Shown piece after piece: positions 15,869 through 24,247 of a stretch of DNA of 41,426 nt. Both the position numbers and the translations under genes were made by a program. This stretch comes from an uncultured Clostridia bacterium (GTDB taxonomy: Bacteria; Bacillota; Clostridia; TANB77; CAG-508). Position 1 is the stretch's first letter, and every line of letters begins with the position of its first letter. The DNA lies in the NCBI GenBank assembly GCA_944386165.1, contig CALXAA010000015.1:1-41426 (forward strand). The letters run 5' to 3'. Below the pieces are notes generated by a model. It ran no database searches. It was not told the DNA's origin and worked only from the letters and a program-made list of their open reading frames with translations.

Positions 15869-17251
15869 ATGGATAAAGAAAAATTAAAAGAATTAGTTAA
15901 TGTTGACTTAAGTGTAAAACAAGCTATTCAAGAAAAAGAAAGCACAGTAGTTGAAACCAGATATTATAAAGAATTTGTAATAAATACAGAAATGGGACCA
16001 CTAGTTTTAGAAGATATGTATATTACAATAGAAAGAAATAAAGAAGGAGATATGGAATACCATTTCCGTTGGGTACAAGAAAACGAAAATGGAGAAAAAA
16101 CTATAGAAGAAAAAATCGCTTTAGACAAAGATGGAAACATTTTTTGTATAGATGGATTTAAAGAAGTATTAGGAGATGGAACATTAGACGTAGATTCTAT
16201 TTTTAACGAAAATGATAAAGAAAAAGGCAGACTAGGTGGAATTATAAGAGAAGAAAAAAATAAAGATAAAGCAGTTGATGATAAACAAGAACAAAAACAA
16301 GAAAAAGATGATGATGAAAAAAAGGCTGAACAAGATTTAACAGAACAAGGACAAGACCTAAGAATAACTAATTTTAGAAAAATTACAGATAGACACCTAG
16401 AAGAAAGAATGCCAGAAGTATTTAATAATGATTCAGAGTATGCTATGGCATATTCAGAAACATTAGGAAGTTTTGTTATCCTACAAAAACATTATCAAAT
16501 GAGCGAAAATGGCGAACTTAGTGAAAAGTGGGAATTAAATGAAAATGTTCAAACTGCTGGAACAAACTATGAGCCTATAATAAGTATAAATGAAAATGGA
16601 GAAAGAATTGAACAAAAAGTTCCATTAGCATTATTAAAAACAAGTGAAAATAATAAAGAAATTGCAATAACATTAGATGCAAAAAATTATGGTGAACTAG
16701 ACATGGAAACAGTTGAGGTAATGCCATGTGGAAATGATACTATTCATGATCAAAAAAGAGTTGCAAGACCAGTTGGAATGAAAGCTGAAGGCAATCTTCA
16801 AGGTGATGGAGTAGAATCAATGAGACAAAGAAAAGACTTTGACCTTTACTCAGGAAAAGATTCTAATGGAACATCAAATAAAGCACTTAAAACTGCAATT
16901 GGTGCAGGAGAAATTATGGAAGAAAGTGGTGGAATTGAAAACGGAGTTATAGCAGATGAAGAACAAGAAATTCCAGGAACAAGTTTAACATTTGGAGAGT
17001 TGTCAAAAATAACAGGAATGACTATTCAAGAACTAGTTGAACATGAAGGAGAAGAAAAAATATCTATTATGGATATTGCTCAAGACATAGAAGAAAAAAT
17101 AAAAGAAGCAGCAGAAGAAAATAAAATGTCTGTTGAAGGCTATAAAAAAGAACTAAAAAAAGCTCCAGGTAAAAACCTTAAAGAAAAAATGGAATATGCA
17201 AATGAAGCAATACAAGAACAATATATGGGTTCATCAGGAAGAAGTTTTTAA
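15869..17251 (+). CDS. Acidic soluble protein of unknown function (460 aa)
   Basis: A 460-residue, Glu/Lys/Asp-rich protein without signal peptide or membrane helix, so probably cytoplasmic. Residues about 20-105 look like a beta-rich domain (YYKEFVINTEMGPLVLEDMY). A strongly charged linker (about 125-160) follows. The middle (165-300) has strand-rich segments (AYSETLGSFVILQKHYQM). The C-terminus (about 370-460) is helical, with a possible helix-turn-helix-like LTFGELSKITGMTIQELVE. Start behind GAAAGGAAA, 17 bases after rimO. Codon use is like the neighbours. I do not recognise the family. Its place between rimO and a TPR protein gives little hint of function. Confidence 0.7.
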   Translation: MDKEKLKELVNVDLSVKQAIQEKESTVVETRYYKEFVINTEMGPLVLEDMYITIERNKEGDMEYHFRWVQENENGEKTIEEKIALDKDGNIFCIDGFKEVLGDGTLDVDSIFNENDKEKGRLGGIIREEKNKDKAVDDKQEQKQEKDDDEKKAEQDLTEQGQDLRITNFRKITDRHLEERMPEVFNNDSEYAMAYSETLGSFVILQKHYQMSENGELSEKWELNENVQTAGTNYEPIISINENGERIEQKVPLALLKTSENNKEIAITLDAKNYGELDMETVEVMPCGNDTIHDQKRVARPVGMKAEGNLQGDGVESMRQRKDFDLYSGKDSNGTSNKALKTAIGAGEIMEESGGIENGVIADEEQEIPGTSLTFGELSKITGMTIQELVEHEGEEKISIMDIAQDIEEKIKEAAEENKMSVEGYKKELKKAPGKNLKEKMEYANEAIQEQYMGSSGRSF

Positions 17252-17279
17252 AATATTTTAATAAAAAGGAATGATAAAT

Positions 17280-18498
17280 ATGCTAATAGAAACATTAATC
17301 TTTACAATATCGGCATTTGCATTATTTGTATATATTTTTTACAGACTAGTAAAAGAAAATGATACAATATATGTTACAGTACTTGCAATAGTTGCTTTGC
17401 GGAATTGGAATAAAATTTATAGATGTATATAACAATCCAGCAGAAATGAACATATTTGTGGAATTAATAGTATACTTTTTATCAATAGTTATACCAATTG
17501 CAGTAATCTTGCTTAAAAAAGCAACAGGTAATCTTAAAGAATTATTGTATTTAAATCTAGTAAGGTTTTATTTATTAACAGGAAATACCAAACAAGCCAA
17601 AAAACTACTAATAGATTTAGTAACCCAAAACCCAGAAAGTTATAACGGGCACAAAATGTTAGCAATGATTTATGAAAAAGAAGGTGGACAACGTAAAGCT
17701 GTAGATGAATATGCTAGAGTAATAGAAATTAATAAACAAGACTATGAATCATATTTTAAGCTTGGAACATTATTATCAGATTTAGACAAAAAAGATGAAG
17801 CAATAGAAACACTTGCAAACTTATTAAGTAAAAAGCCAGATTATCCAGAAGCAACAATAGCTTTAGGAGATTTACTAATAGAAAAACAAGATTTTAAAGA
17901 AGCAGCTAATATTTATAATGAAGCATTAAAATATAATCCAACAAGTTTTGATTTAAACTATAATCTAGGAATTGTATATACAATGTTAAACGACTTTGCA
18001 AATGCAAAATTATATTATGAAAAAGCAGCAGAATTAAATTCAATTGTCTATAATACAAAATATAGTCTTGCAGAAATTGCAATAATGTATAAAGAATTAG
18101 AAGAAGCAGAAAGATATCTTTGGGAAATTGTTGATGATGAAGAACTAGGAGCAGATGCTTATTTAGAACTTGCAAAAATATATTTAATAAAAAATGATAA
18201 AGAAAAAGCAATACAATATGCAAATGTTGCAATACAAGATGATCCAAAAAGAATAGTAGATAAAATAAAAAAAGATGTAACATTTGCAATTATAATTGCA
18301 AAATTATCTATACCATTTAATTTAGAAGTAGAAGAAGAAAAGCCACACAAACTATCTAAAAAAGAATTAATGGCAAAAAAACATTTGGAAGAAACAGTAG
18401 AAATTACCAAAAAAATAGGATTTGCAGATTTAAAAATAAGTAGAAATGAAAATAAAGAAATAAATAAAAAAGATAAAGAAAAAGAAAGGGAAAACTAA
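17280..18498 (+). CDS. TPR-repeat membrane protein; needs a +1 shift at a CGG codon
   Basis: Read from ATG 17280 (AAAAGGAATG upstream), the frame gives MLIETLIFTISAFALFVYIF and continues to codon 40. Codon 41 is CGG (17400-17402), and the zero frame stops at 17430. Skipping the C gives GGA and continues GIGIKFIDVYN without break to 18498. The joined product (about 405 aa) has three membrane segments (residues 4-22, 33-50, 56-78) and then at least six TPR units (for example YLLTGNTKQAKKLLIDLV and PTSFDLNYNLGIVYTMLNDF), which usually bind protein partners. The Lys/Glu-rich tail is charged. The downstream frame alone would start inside the second helix. The gene closes the pth operon. It is either a recoded gene or carries a one-base insertion; mtaB and the DUF4160 gene have the same lesion. 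Confidence 0.8.
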
Positions 18499-18521
18499 TT
18501 CATAAAATTTCTTAAATTTAA

Positions 18522-18539
18522 TATACTATAAATAGTATA
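18522..18539. repeat. Perfect inverted repeat upstream of dpaA
   Basis: TATACTAT (18522-18529), two bases, then ATAGTATA (18532-18539). It lies 9 bases before the AGGAGGT of dpaA. It could be an operator, but the A/T composition makes chance possible. Confidence 0.4.
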
Positions 18540-18555
18540 AAATTTAGGAGGTATT

Positions 18556-19431
18556 ATGAAAAATAAAATAGCCATTATTGGTGGAGATTTACGAATAGTA
18601 AAATTAGCAACAATGCTTGCTAAAGAAGAAAATGAAATATATGTATATGGTCTTGAAAAATCAGATGATATAAAAAATGTTGCAAACATTATTGAATGTG
18701 ATTCAATAAAAAAAGCAATAGAAAATGTAGAAATAGTTATTGGTCCAATTCCATTTTCAAGTAATGGAAATACAGTAAATATGCCATTTAGTGATAAAGA
18801 ACTAAGTATAAGAGAAATGATGCATAATATAAATGCAAAAGTACTAATTGCTGGTAGCATTTCACCTAGTGTTTATGAAATGGCAAATGATGAATATATT
18901 GAAATAATAGATATTATGAAAAGGGAAGAACTTGCTGTATTAAACACAATTGCTACAGCAGAAGGAACAATACAAATTGCAATAGAAAACACAAATAGAA
19001 TTTTACATGGTAGTGAAGTTTTAATTTTAGGTTTTGGAAGAATAGGAAAAGTATTAGCAAGAAAACTTGCAGGACTATCTGCAAAAGTTACATGTGCAGC
19101 TAGAAAAGACGAAGATTTTGCATGGATAGAAGCATTTGGGCATAAATCAACTAACATAAATAACATTGGAGAGAACTTAAAAGATTTTGATATAATAATA
19201 AATACAGTTCCACATATTATTTTAACAGAACAAAAATTACAATATGTTAAAAATGATGTTTTACTTATAGATTTAGCATCAAACCCAGGAGGAATTGACA
19301 AAAAAGTTGTAAAAGAGCGAAACCTTAAATTAATTTGGGCTCTTTCTCTTCCAGGTAGAGTTGCTCCTACAACATCAGCTGAATTTATAAAAAATACTAT
19401 ATATAATATATTAAAAGAAATATACAAATAG
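18556..19431 (+). CDS. dpaA: Dipicolinate synthase subunit A
   Basis: A 291-residue protein that makes dipicolinic acid from the lysine-pathway intermediate in the mother cell during sporulation. The N-terminal part begins IAIIGGDLRIVKLATMLA, as in DpaA/SpoVFA. The C-terminal half is a dehydrogenase-like Rossmann domain with ILGFGRIGKVLARKL (Gly-rich loop from about residue 159) and closes with LPGRVAPTTSAEFI. Start behind TTAGGAGGT. The partner flavoprotein gene dpaB normally follows directly; here uppP follows 16 bases later and no dpaB is in the window. An 18-base palindrome sits in front of the ribosome site. The assignment is strong; it implies that this organism or a recent ancestor sporulates. 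Confidence 0.93.
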   Translation: MKNKIAIIGGDLRIVKLATMLAKEENEIYVYGLEKSDDIKNVANIIECDSIKKAIENVEIVIGPIPFSSNGNTVNMPFSDKELSIREMMHNINAKVLIAGSISPSVYEMANDEYIEIIDIMKREELAVLNTIATAEGTIQIAIENTNRILHGSEVLILGFGRIGKVLARKLAGLSAKVTCAARKDEDFAWIEAFGHKSTNINNIGENLKDFDIIINTVPHIILTEQKLQYVKNDVLLIDLASNPGGIDKKVVKERNLKLIWALSLPGRVAPTTSAEFIKNTIYNILKEIYK

Positions 19432-19447
19432 AGAAAGGAAGAAAAAA

Positions 19448-20257
19448 ATGGAAATATATCAAGCAGTAATTTTAGGAGTAGTTCAAGGACTAACAGAATT
19501 ATTACCAATATCAAGTTCAGCACATTTAAATTTAATACCAACAATATTTAATTGGAGTGTTCCAGAAAGCTTTGATGTAGCTTTACACTTTGGAACATTA
19601 CTAGCAATAGGAATATTTTTCTTTAAAGACTGGTTAAAGTTAATTGCAGGAGGATTTAAAAAAATATTCAAAAAAGAAGATTCTACTGAAGGTAGAATGT
19701 TCTGGTACATAGTGGCAGCAACAATTCCTGGAGGAATTATAGGATTTATTTTAGATAAATATGCACAAGACCTTTTAACAAAGCCACTAATAATTGCAAT
19801 TGCATTAATTGTAATGGGAATTATACTATATTTAGTAGACAAAAATGCAAAATCAGAAACAGATTATGAAAACATGACATTTAAGCAAACTTTTTTAATT
19901 GGTTTATCACAAGCATTAGCATTTATACCAGGTGTTTCACGTTCAGGAATAACAATGACAACAGGTAGAGCAATGGGAGTAAAGAGAGAATCAACTGCAA
20001 AATATTCTTTTATGTTATCTGCACCAATAGTATTAGCTGCAACAGTATTTAAATTAGGAGATTTTATAGACTATTTCGCTGTTGCAAGTACAACAGGAAT
20101 TATAGCATTTGTTTTAGGAGTTTTAGTAAGTTTTATAGTTGGAATAATAGTAATAAAATTCTTATTAAATTATTTAAAAAAAGGAAGTTTCAAAATATTT
20201 GCTGTATATAGAGTAGTAGTTGGACTACTTGTAATAGCATGGCTAATATTAAAATAA
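19448..20257 (+). CDS. uppP: Undecaprenyl-diphosphatase UppP (BacA)
   Basis: A 269-residue integral membrane enzyme that removes phosphate from undecaprenyl pyrophosphate, recycling the lipid carrier for peptidoglycan; it can confer bacitracin tolerance. The two active-site blocks are present: GLTELLPISSSAH near the N-terminus and PGVSRSGITMTTG (about residues 160-172). Seven to eight hydrophobic segments cover the chain. AAAGGAAG precedes the ATG. It lies 16 bases after dpaA, so the two are probably co-transcribed, and a strong terminator ends the unit. Confidence 0.96.
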   Translation: MEIYQAVILGVVQGLTELLPISSSAHLNLIPTIFNWSVPESFDVALHFGTLLAIGIFFFKDWLKLIAGGFKKIFKKEDSTEGRMFWYIVAATIPGGIIGFILDKYAQDLLTKPLIIAIALIVMGIILYLVDKNAKSETDYENMTFKQTFLIGLSQALAFIPGVSRSGITMTTGRAMGVKRESTAKYSFMLSAPIVLAATVFKLGDFIDYFAVASTTGIIAFVLGVLVSFIVGIIVIKFLLNYLKKGSFKIFAVYRVVVGLLVIAWLILK

Positions 20258-20261
20258 AAAA

Positions 20262-20306
20262 ATGCCCCAGAATAAGAAAGTAGAATATTTCTAGCTGGGG
20301 CTTTTT
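20262..20306 (+). terminator. Terminator after uppP
   Basis: GCCCCAG (20264-20270) pairs with CTGGGGC (20295-20301), followed by five T. Confidence 0.85.
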
Positions 20307-20365
20307 ACATATTTATGAACCATTATGCTCTTTTTTCATATAATAAACTAATGGAGGAAAAAGCT

Positions 20366-20701
20366 ATGTTTTGTAGAAGATGTTGTAGATGTAGGTTTTA
20401 CAATAGAGGAATGCAAATAAAAAAAATAAGTTTTGAACAATTAAAAGATATGGTTTCAAAGGGAGCCATATTAATTGATGTAAGAAGCCCACAAGAGTAT
20501 AATGAAGGACATTTACCAAATGCAATAAATATACCAGAATATGAAATTGAAAAAAGAATTAATAGAGAAGTTCCAAAATTAAATCAACAAATTATTTTAT
20601 ATTGTCAATATGGTGGAAGAAGTGATGATGCATATAATTTAATGAGGAGAATAGGATATAATAATATATTTTCTCTAGAGGGGGGATTAGATGCAATTTA
20701 A
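20366..20701 (+). CDS. Rhodanese-like protein with Cys-rich N-terminus
   Basis: A 111-residue single-domain rhodanese, probably a cytoplasmic sulfur carrier or sulfurtransferase. Residues 20-111 hold the CH2A-type motif ILIDVRSPQEYNEGHLPNAINIP and the active-site loop LYCQYGGRS with Cys80, the persulfide-bearing residue. In front is an unusual MFCRRCCRCRFYNRGMQ segment with four Cys in seven residues, possibly a metal site. ATG 20366 is chosen because ATGGAGGAA lies 8 bases upstream. Earlier in-frame codons overlap the terminator region. No promoter is obvious, and the partner is unknown. Confidence 0.88.
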   Translation: MFCRRCCRCRFYNRGMQIKKISFEQLKDMVSKGAILIDVRSPQEYNEGHLPNAINIPEYEIEKRINREVPKLNQQIILYCQYGGRSDDAYNLMRRIGYNNIFSLEGGLDAI

Positions 20702-20740
20702 GAATATTAAAAAATAAATTGGAAAAAATATCAAAAAAGG

Positions 20741-20769
20741 TTGATATTTTTAAAAAAATAAAGTAAAAT
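20741..20769 (+). promoter_or_regulatory. Promoter of the HD-secD-secF unit
   Basis: TTGATA (20741-20746), a 17-base spacer and TAAAAT (20764-20769), followed 26 bases later by the HD gene start. Confidence 0.7.
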
Positions 20770-20794
20770 CTATACAGACAAAAGGAGGTTTGCA

Positions 20795-21454
20795 ATGATA
20801 ACATTAGAAGATGTAATTAAAAACGAGGAAGTTCAAGCATTTATTAATGGTGCAGAAAAACAAATAAAAGCATTAGGATACACAGAACATTCTCATAGAC
20901 ACATAGGAATTGTTTCAAAAAGAACTGGAGAAATTCTAGAAAAGCTTGGGTTTGACGAAAGAACAATTGAGCTTGGAAAAATAGCTGGATATTTACATGA
21001 TATAGGAAATGTTATAAATAGAACAGACCATGCACACAGTGGAGCAATATTATCATATCAAATATTAAAAAGTATGAATATGCCACTTGAAGAAATTACA
21101 GAAATAATAAGTGCAATAGGAAACCATGATGAAAAAACAGGAACAGCGGTAAGTGCAATATCAGCTGCACTAATTTTAGCAGACAAATCAGATGCACATA
21201 GAGAAAGAGTAACAAATACTAATATGTCAACATTTGATATACATGACAGAGTAAATTATGCTGTAACAAATTCAGAATTAGAAGTAAATGCTAAAGAAAA
21301 GAAGATTGTATTAAAATTAACAATAGACACACAAATTTGTCCAGTTTTAGACTATTTCCAAATTTTCATGGAAAGAACAATGATGAGTAAATATGCAGCA
21401 AAATATTTACAAGTATGGTTTGAGTTAGTTATAAATGGAACTAAATTATTATAA
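20795..21454 (+). CDS. HD-domain phosphohydrolase
   Basis: A 219-residue metal-dependent phosphohydrolase of the HD superfamily. The metal ligands are visible in order: His in HSHRHIGIV (about 32-36), the His-Asp pair of GYLHDIGN (68-69), a second His pair (TDHAHSG, about 79-81) and GNHDE. The C-terminus contains an ADKSDAHRERV segment as in clostridial YqeK/RelA-like HD proteins of this size. AAAGGAGGT lies 6 bases before the ATG. secD-like and secF-like genes follow within 26 and 40 bases, an HD-secD-secF order also seen in clostridia. Substrate unknown; a nucleotide is likely. Confidence 0.88.
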   Translation: MITLEDVIKNEEVQAFINGAEKQIKALGYTEHSHRHIGIVSKRTGEILEKLGFDERTIELGKIAGYLHDIGNVINRTDHAHSGAILSYQILKSMNMPLEEITEIISAIGNHDEKTGTAVSAISAALILADKSDAHRERVTNTNMSTFDIHDRVNYAVTNSELEVNAKEKKIVLKLTIDTQICPVLDYFQIFMERTMMSKYAAKYLQVWFELVINGTKLL

Positions 21455-21479
21455 GGATAATACAGAAAGGATCAAAAAA

Positions 21480-22862
21480 ATGAGAAAAGTAAAAATATTA
21501 ACAATAGCATTAGCAATTATATTGCTAACATTAGTAGCATTTGGAGGAATATACATTCAAACACAAAACAGAATGGAAAACAAAGTAAAAGGATATGATT
21601 TAGGTAGAGAAATAAACAGCCAAAGAGTAGCAGAACTAAAAGTAAAAACTTCAGATAATGAAGAAGAAATTAGTCAAGAAGACAAACTAAAAAATTATGA
21701 AACTGTAAAAAAGACAATAGAAAATAGATTAGATAATTTAGGAGCTACAGATTATACTATATCATTAAATAAAAATGATGGAACCATAAGAGTTGAGTTA
21801 CCAGAAAATGATTATACAGATATGTATATATATTATCTAACAGCAGATTCAACAATTCAAATAATTGATAAAGACTCTAAAGATATACTTATAGATAAAG
21901 ATATGATAAAAGGAGCAAAATATACATATAATGTTAATGCTTCAGGAAGTTATCAAGTATATGAAGAAATTGAATTAACAGATGAAGGACAAGCTAAACT
22001 AAATGAAATTTTAAATGAATATGCATTACTTCAAACAGAGATAGATGGAATAGAAGAAGAAAGTGAAGCATCAACAGAAAGTACTGGAACAGAGAGCACA
22101 GGAACAGAAAATACTGAGGCAGAAAGTACAACTACAGAAAATACAGGAACAGAAAGCACAGGAGAAGAAAATTCTGAACAAACAAAAAAAGTAGCAAATT
22201 TAACAATAGATGAAACAGCTTATGAAGTTTCAAAAATAGAAAAAAATAAAATAACAATAAAAATAGGAACAGAAACATCAAACTCAACATATGTAAACAA
22301 TTATATTTCACAAGCTGCAGAAATAGCTATGCTACAAGATTCTGGAAAAATGCCAACAAGTTATGAACTATATTCAAATAGATATGAATATTCAAACATA
22401 ACAGAAACACAACTAATGTATTTTGCAATTGCTGCTTTAGCTGTATTATTAGTAGTGCTAATTGTATATTGTATAATTTATAAAGTATCAGGAATACTTG
22501 CAAGCATTTCATTTATTGGATTTTTAGCAATATATTCATTAGTACTTAGATATGCAAATGTAATGATATCTGTAGAAGGACTATGTGCAATAATAATTAT
22601 TATACTAATAAATTTAAAATTTAATCAAGAATTATTACAAAAAACAAAAAAATTAAATTTATTAAATGAAGCCATGAAAATAACATATAAAGATATATAT
22701 TTAAAACTAATTCCAGTTATTATATTAACACTTGTAGCATGTTTAACAAAATGGGATAACCTAAGCAGTTTTGGAATGGTAATGTTCTGGGGATTAGTAC
22801 TAATTGCATTATATAATTTTATTGTAACAAGAACATTTTTAAAACTAAAAAAGAATAAATAA
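21480..22862 (+). CDS. Divergent SecD-like protein
   Basis: A 460-residue membrane protein with one N-terminal helix (residues 5-26), a large extracytoplasmic part (27-300) and about five helices near the C-terminus (310-455). The layout, the position before secF, and segments such as LNEILNEY after VYEEIELTDEGQAKL and IYYLTADSTIQIIDKDSKD recall SecD, which helps pull preproteins out through SecYEG. Key SecD motifs are absent: the DL.GG motif after helix 1 reads GYDLGREINS, and the helix-4 DANV.I..R block is replaced by ILINLKFNQEL. A low-complexity Thr/Glu/Ser-rich linker (about 198-240) is inserted. Start at ATG 21480 behind GAAAGGATC. I call it a rapidly evolving or altered SecD. Confidence 0.65.
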   Translation: MRKVKILTIALAIILLTLVAFGGIYIQTQNRMENKVKGYDLGREINSQRVAELKVKTSDNEEEISQEDKLKNYETVKKTIENRLDNLGATDYTISLNKNDGTIRVELPENDYTDMYIYYLTADSTIQIIDKDSKDILIDKDMIKGAKYTYNVNASGSYQVYEEIELTDEGQAKLNEILNEYALLQTEIDGIEEESEASTESTGTESTGTENTEAESTTTENTGTESTGEENSEQTKKVANLTIDETAYEVSKIEKNKITIKIGTETSNSTYVNNYISQAAEIAMLQDSGKMPTSYELYSNRYEYSNITETQLMYFAIAALAVLLVVLIVYCIIYKVSGILASISFIGFLAIYSLVLRYANVMISVEGLCAIIIIILINLKFNQELLQKTKKLNLLNEAMKITYKDIYLKLIPVIILTLVACLTKWDNLSSFGMVMFWGLVLIALYNFIVTRTFLKLKKNK

Positions 22863-22872
22863 GAAAGGAGAA

Positions 22873-22890
22873 ATGTTAGTTTTCTAACAT
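22873..22890 (+). promoter_or_regulatory. Hairpin and mini-ORF between secD-like and secF-like genes
   Basis: ATGTTAG (22873-22879) pairs with CTAACAT (22884-22890) around TTTT. It lies between AAAGGAG (22864-22870) and the secF-like ATG (22902). The left arm is also an ATG followed by three codons and TAA. Either the hairpin shortens the effective ribosome-site spacing or it is a tiny leader. Confidence 0.4.
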
Positions 22891-22901
22891 GCACTAAGAA
22901 A

Positions 22902-23534
22902 ATGAAGAAAAAAAACTTAATAATATTAGCAATAATGATAGTAATTATAATTATTGGTATAATTATAACTTCAATATTTGGCTTAAATAAGGAATTAAGA
23001 TTCAAAGATAGTCAAAAAATTGACATTTATGTTGGACAAGAAATAGATTTAAATAAAATAAAAAATATAGCAAATGAAGTACTTGGAAGCCCAAACATGG
23101 TACAAATTATAGAAATTTATGGTGATATGGTAACAATTAGAGCAAATTCAATATCTACTGAACAAAAAGACTCAATAGTAAATAAAGTAAAGGAAATTTA
23201 CGAATTTGATCAAACTGCAGAAGAAACAGATATTGAAACTGTTCCTGCAACAAGAATAAGGGATATGTTTAAAAAATATATTTTACCATTTGGAATTGCA
23301 GAATTAATTATATTAATATATATGACTATAAAATATTATAAAAATGGTATTTTTACAGTAATTTTAAATACTGTTTTAGTTCCAGTAATTTGTGAATTGG
23401 TTTTAATAAGTTTATTTGCAATAACAAGAATTCCAATAGGAATATATACACCATCACTTATATTAATTGTTTTTGCATGTGCAATTACATATGTTGTAAG
23501 TAAAATGGAAAAGCAACAAAATGCCAAAGCTTAA
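22902..23534 (+). CDS. Divergent, shortened SecF-like protein
   Basis: A 210-residue membrane protein with one N-terminal helix (residues 5-27), an extracytoplasmic domain (30-120) and three C-terminal helices (128-147, 151-172, 177-197). In position and topology it is the SecF partner of the preceding SecD-like gene; NKVKEIYEF and the P1-like domain fit. It is roughly two thirds of the usual SecF length, lacks the usual five-helix bundle and shows no clear proton-path Asp in the first C-terminal helix. Its stop overlaps by three bases the stop of the convergent gene at 23531. SecF is the best guess from context and not proven. Confidence 0.55.
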   Translation: MKKKNLIILAIMIVIIIIGIIITSIFGLNKELRFKDSQKIDIYVGQEIDLNKIKNIANEVLGSPNMVQIIEIYGDMVTIRANSISTEQKDSIVNKVKEIYEFDQTAEETDIETVPATRIRDMFKKYILPFGIAELIILIYMTIKYYKNGIFTVILNTVLVPVICELVLISLFAITRIPIGIYTPSLILIVFACAITYVVSKMEKQQNAKA

Positions 23535-23812
23535 TATGGATATCTTTCAAATAAATATTTTATAATATCATTTGAATTTAGAGAAGATACTTTTATAAAA
23601 ATATTTTTATCAAGAGAAATCCACATTATTAAATTAAATTTGTTAATATTATCAGCAAAAGCTGCTATTATTTCAGATATTTCAATAGGATTAGAAAATT
23701 CTTTTTGCCAATAAAGAGAATCTTCTAATTCTATTTGTTTATTATCATATTTTTCTAAAAAATTTTTGATTTCTCCTTTTTTATTTGCAAAAAGAAAAAC
23801 TTTCGAATTCAA
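23531..23812 (-). CDS. Small protein of unknown function (93 aa)
   Basis: A 93-residue soluble protein that starts with TTG at 23812 behind a strong AGGAGG on the minus strand (9-base spacing), which supports a real gene. It begins MNSKVFLFANKKGEIKNFLE and has an alpha/beta-looking sequence (KFNLIMWISLDKNIFIKVSS). No Cys and no membrane segment. It converges with and overlaps the secF-like gene by three bases, with no terminator between them. I do not recognise a family with confidence. Confidence 0.7.
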   Translation of the reverse strand: MNSKVFLFANKKGEIKNFLEKYDNKQIELEDSLYWQKEFSNPIEISEIIAAFADNINKFNLIMWISLDKNIFIKVSSLNSNDIIKYLFERYPY

Positions 23813-23959
23813 AGTTAATTTCCTCCTATTAAAATTTACTATTCAATAATTATTATAAATAAAAAGACCAAAAATATACTGAGAATAAAATAAAAAAATC
23901 AGCAAATAATATAAATGCAAAAATGCATAAAATTATTAGACGAAAGGAATGTGAATTTT

Positions 23960-24124
23960 ATGGAAAAAAATCAAAAAATAAATTGTACAGTAGGAAGTTG
24001 TATATATCAAGATAAAAATTCTAAGAGCTGTACTTTACAAGCAATTAATGTAGTACCTACACCAAATGTAAAATCTAGCCAGACAGATGAATCTATGTGC
24101 GGAAGCTACAAATGTGAAGGATAA
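23960..24124 (+). CDS. DUF1540 small Cys-rich protein
   Basis: A 54-residue protein matching DUF1540, a family of tiny proteins common in spore-forming Firmicutes. The Cys spacing is INCTVGSCIYQD..SCTLQAINV....CGSYKC, with five Cys that probably bind a metal ion. ATG 23960 is preferred over an in-frame GTG at 23951, which lies only two bases from the AAAGGA ribosome site. Monocistronic; the fba promoter lies just downstream. Function unknown. Confidence 0.9.
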   Translation: MEKNQKINCTVGSCIYQDKNSKSCTLQAINVVPTPNVKSSQTDESMCGSYKCEG

Positions 24125-24159
24125 AAATAAAATTTTACAGTAAGTATTAATTCTTTTGC

Positions 24160-24188
24160 TTGACAAATAATAAAATTAGAAATAAAAT
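24160..24188 (+). promoter_or_regulatory. Promoter of fba
   Basis: A perfect TTGACA (24160-24165), a 17-base spacer and TAAAAT (24183-24188). Confidence 0.85.
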
Positions 24189-24247
24189 ATGCTTGGTTAA
24201 TTAATAATGAATATTTTTAAATATTCTAAAGAGAAGGAGTGATTTAT

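Noticed and set aside
17392..18498. TTG 17392 as the true start of the TPR protein
   Set aside because: There is no ribosome site before it, it would cut the second membrane helix, and ATG 17280 has a ribosome site plus a first helix that joins smoothly after a +1 shift.
22064..22190. Short tandem repeats in the secD-like gene as a phase-variable tract
   Set aside because: Units of 12-15 bases are imperfect and keep the frame; they encode a Thr/Glu/Ser linker and not a slippage tract.
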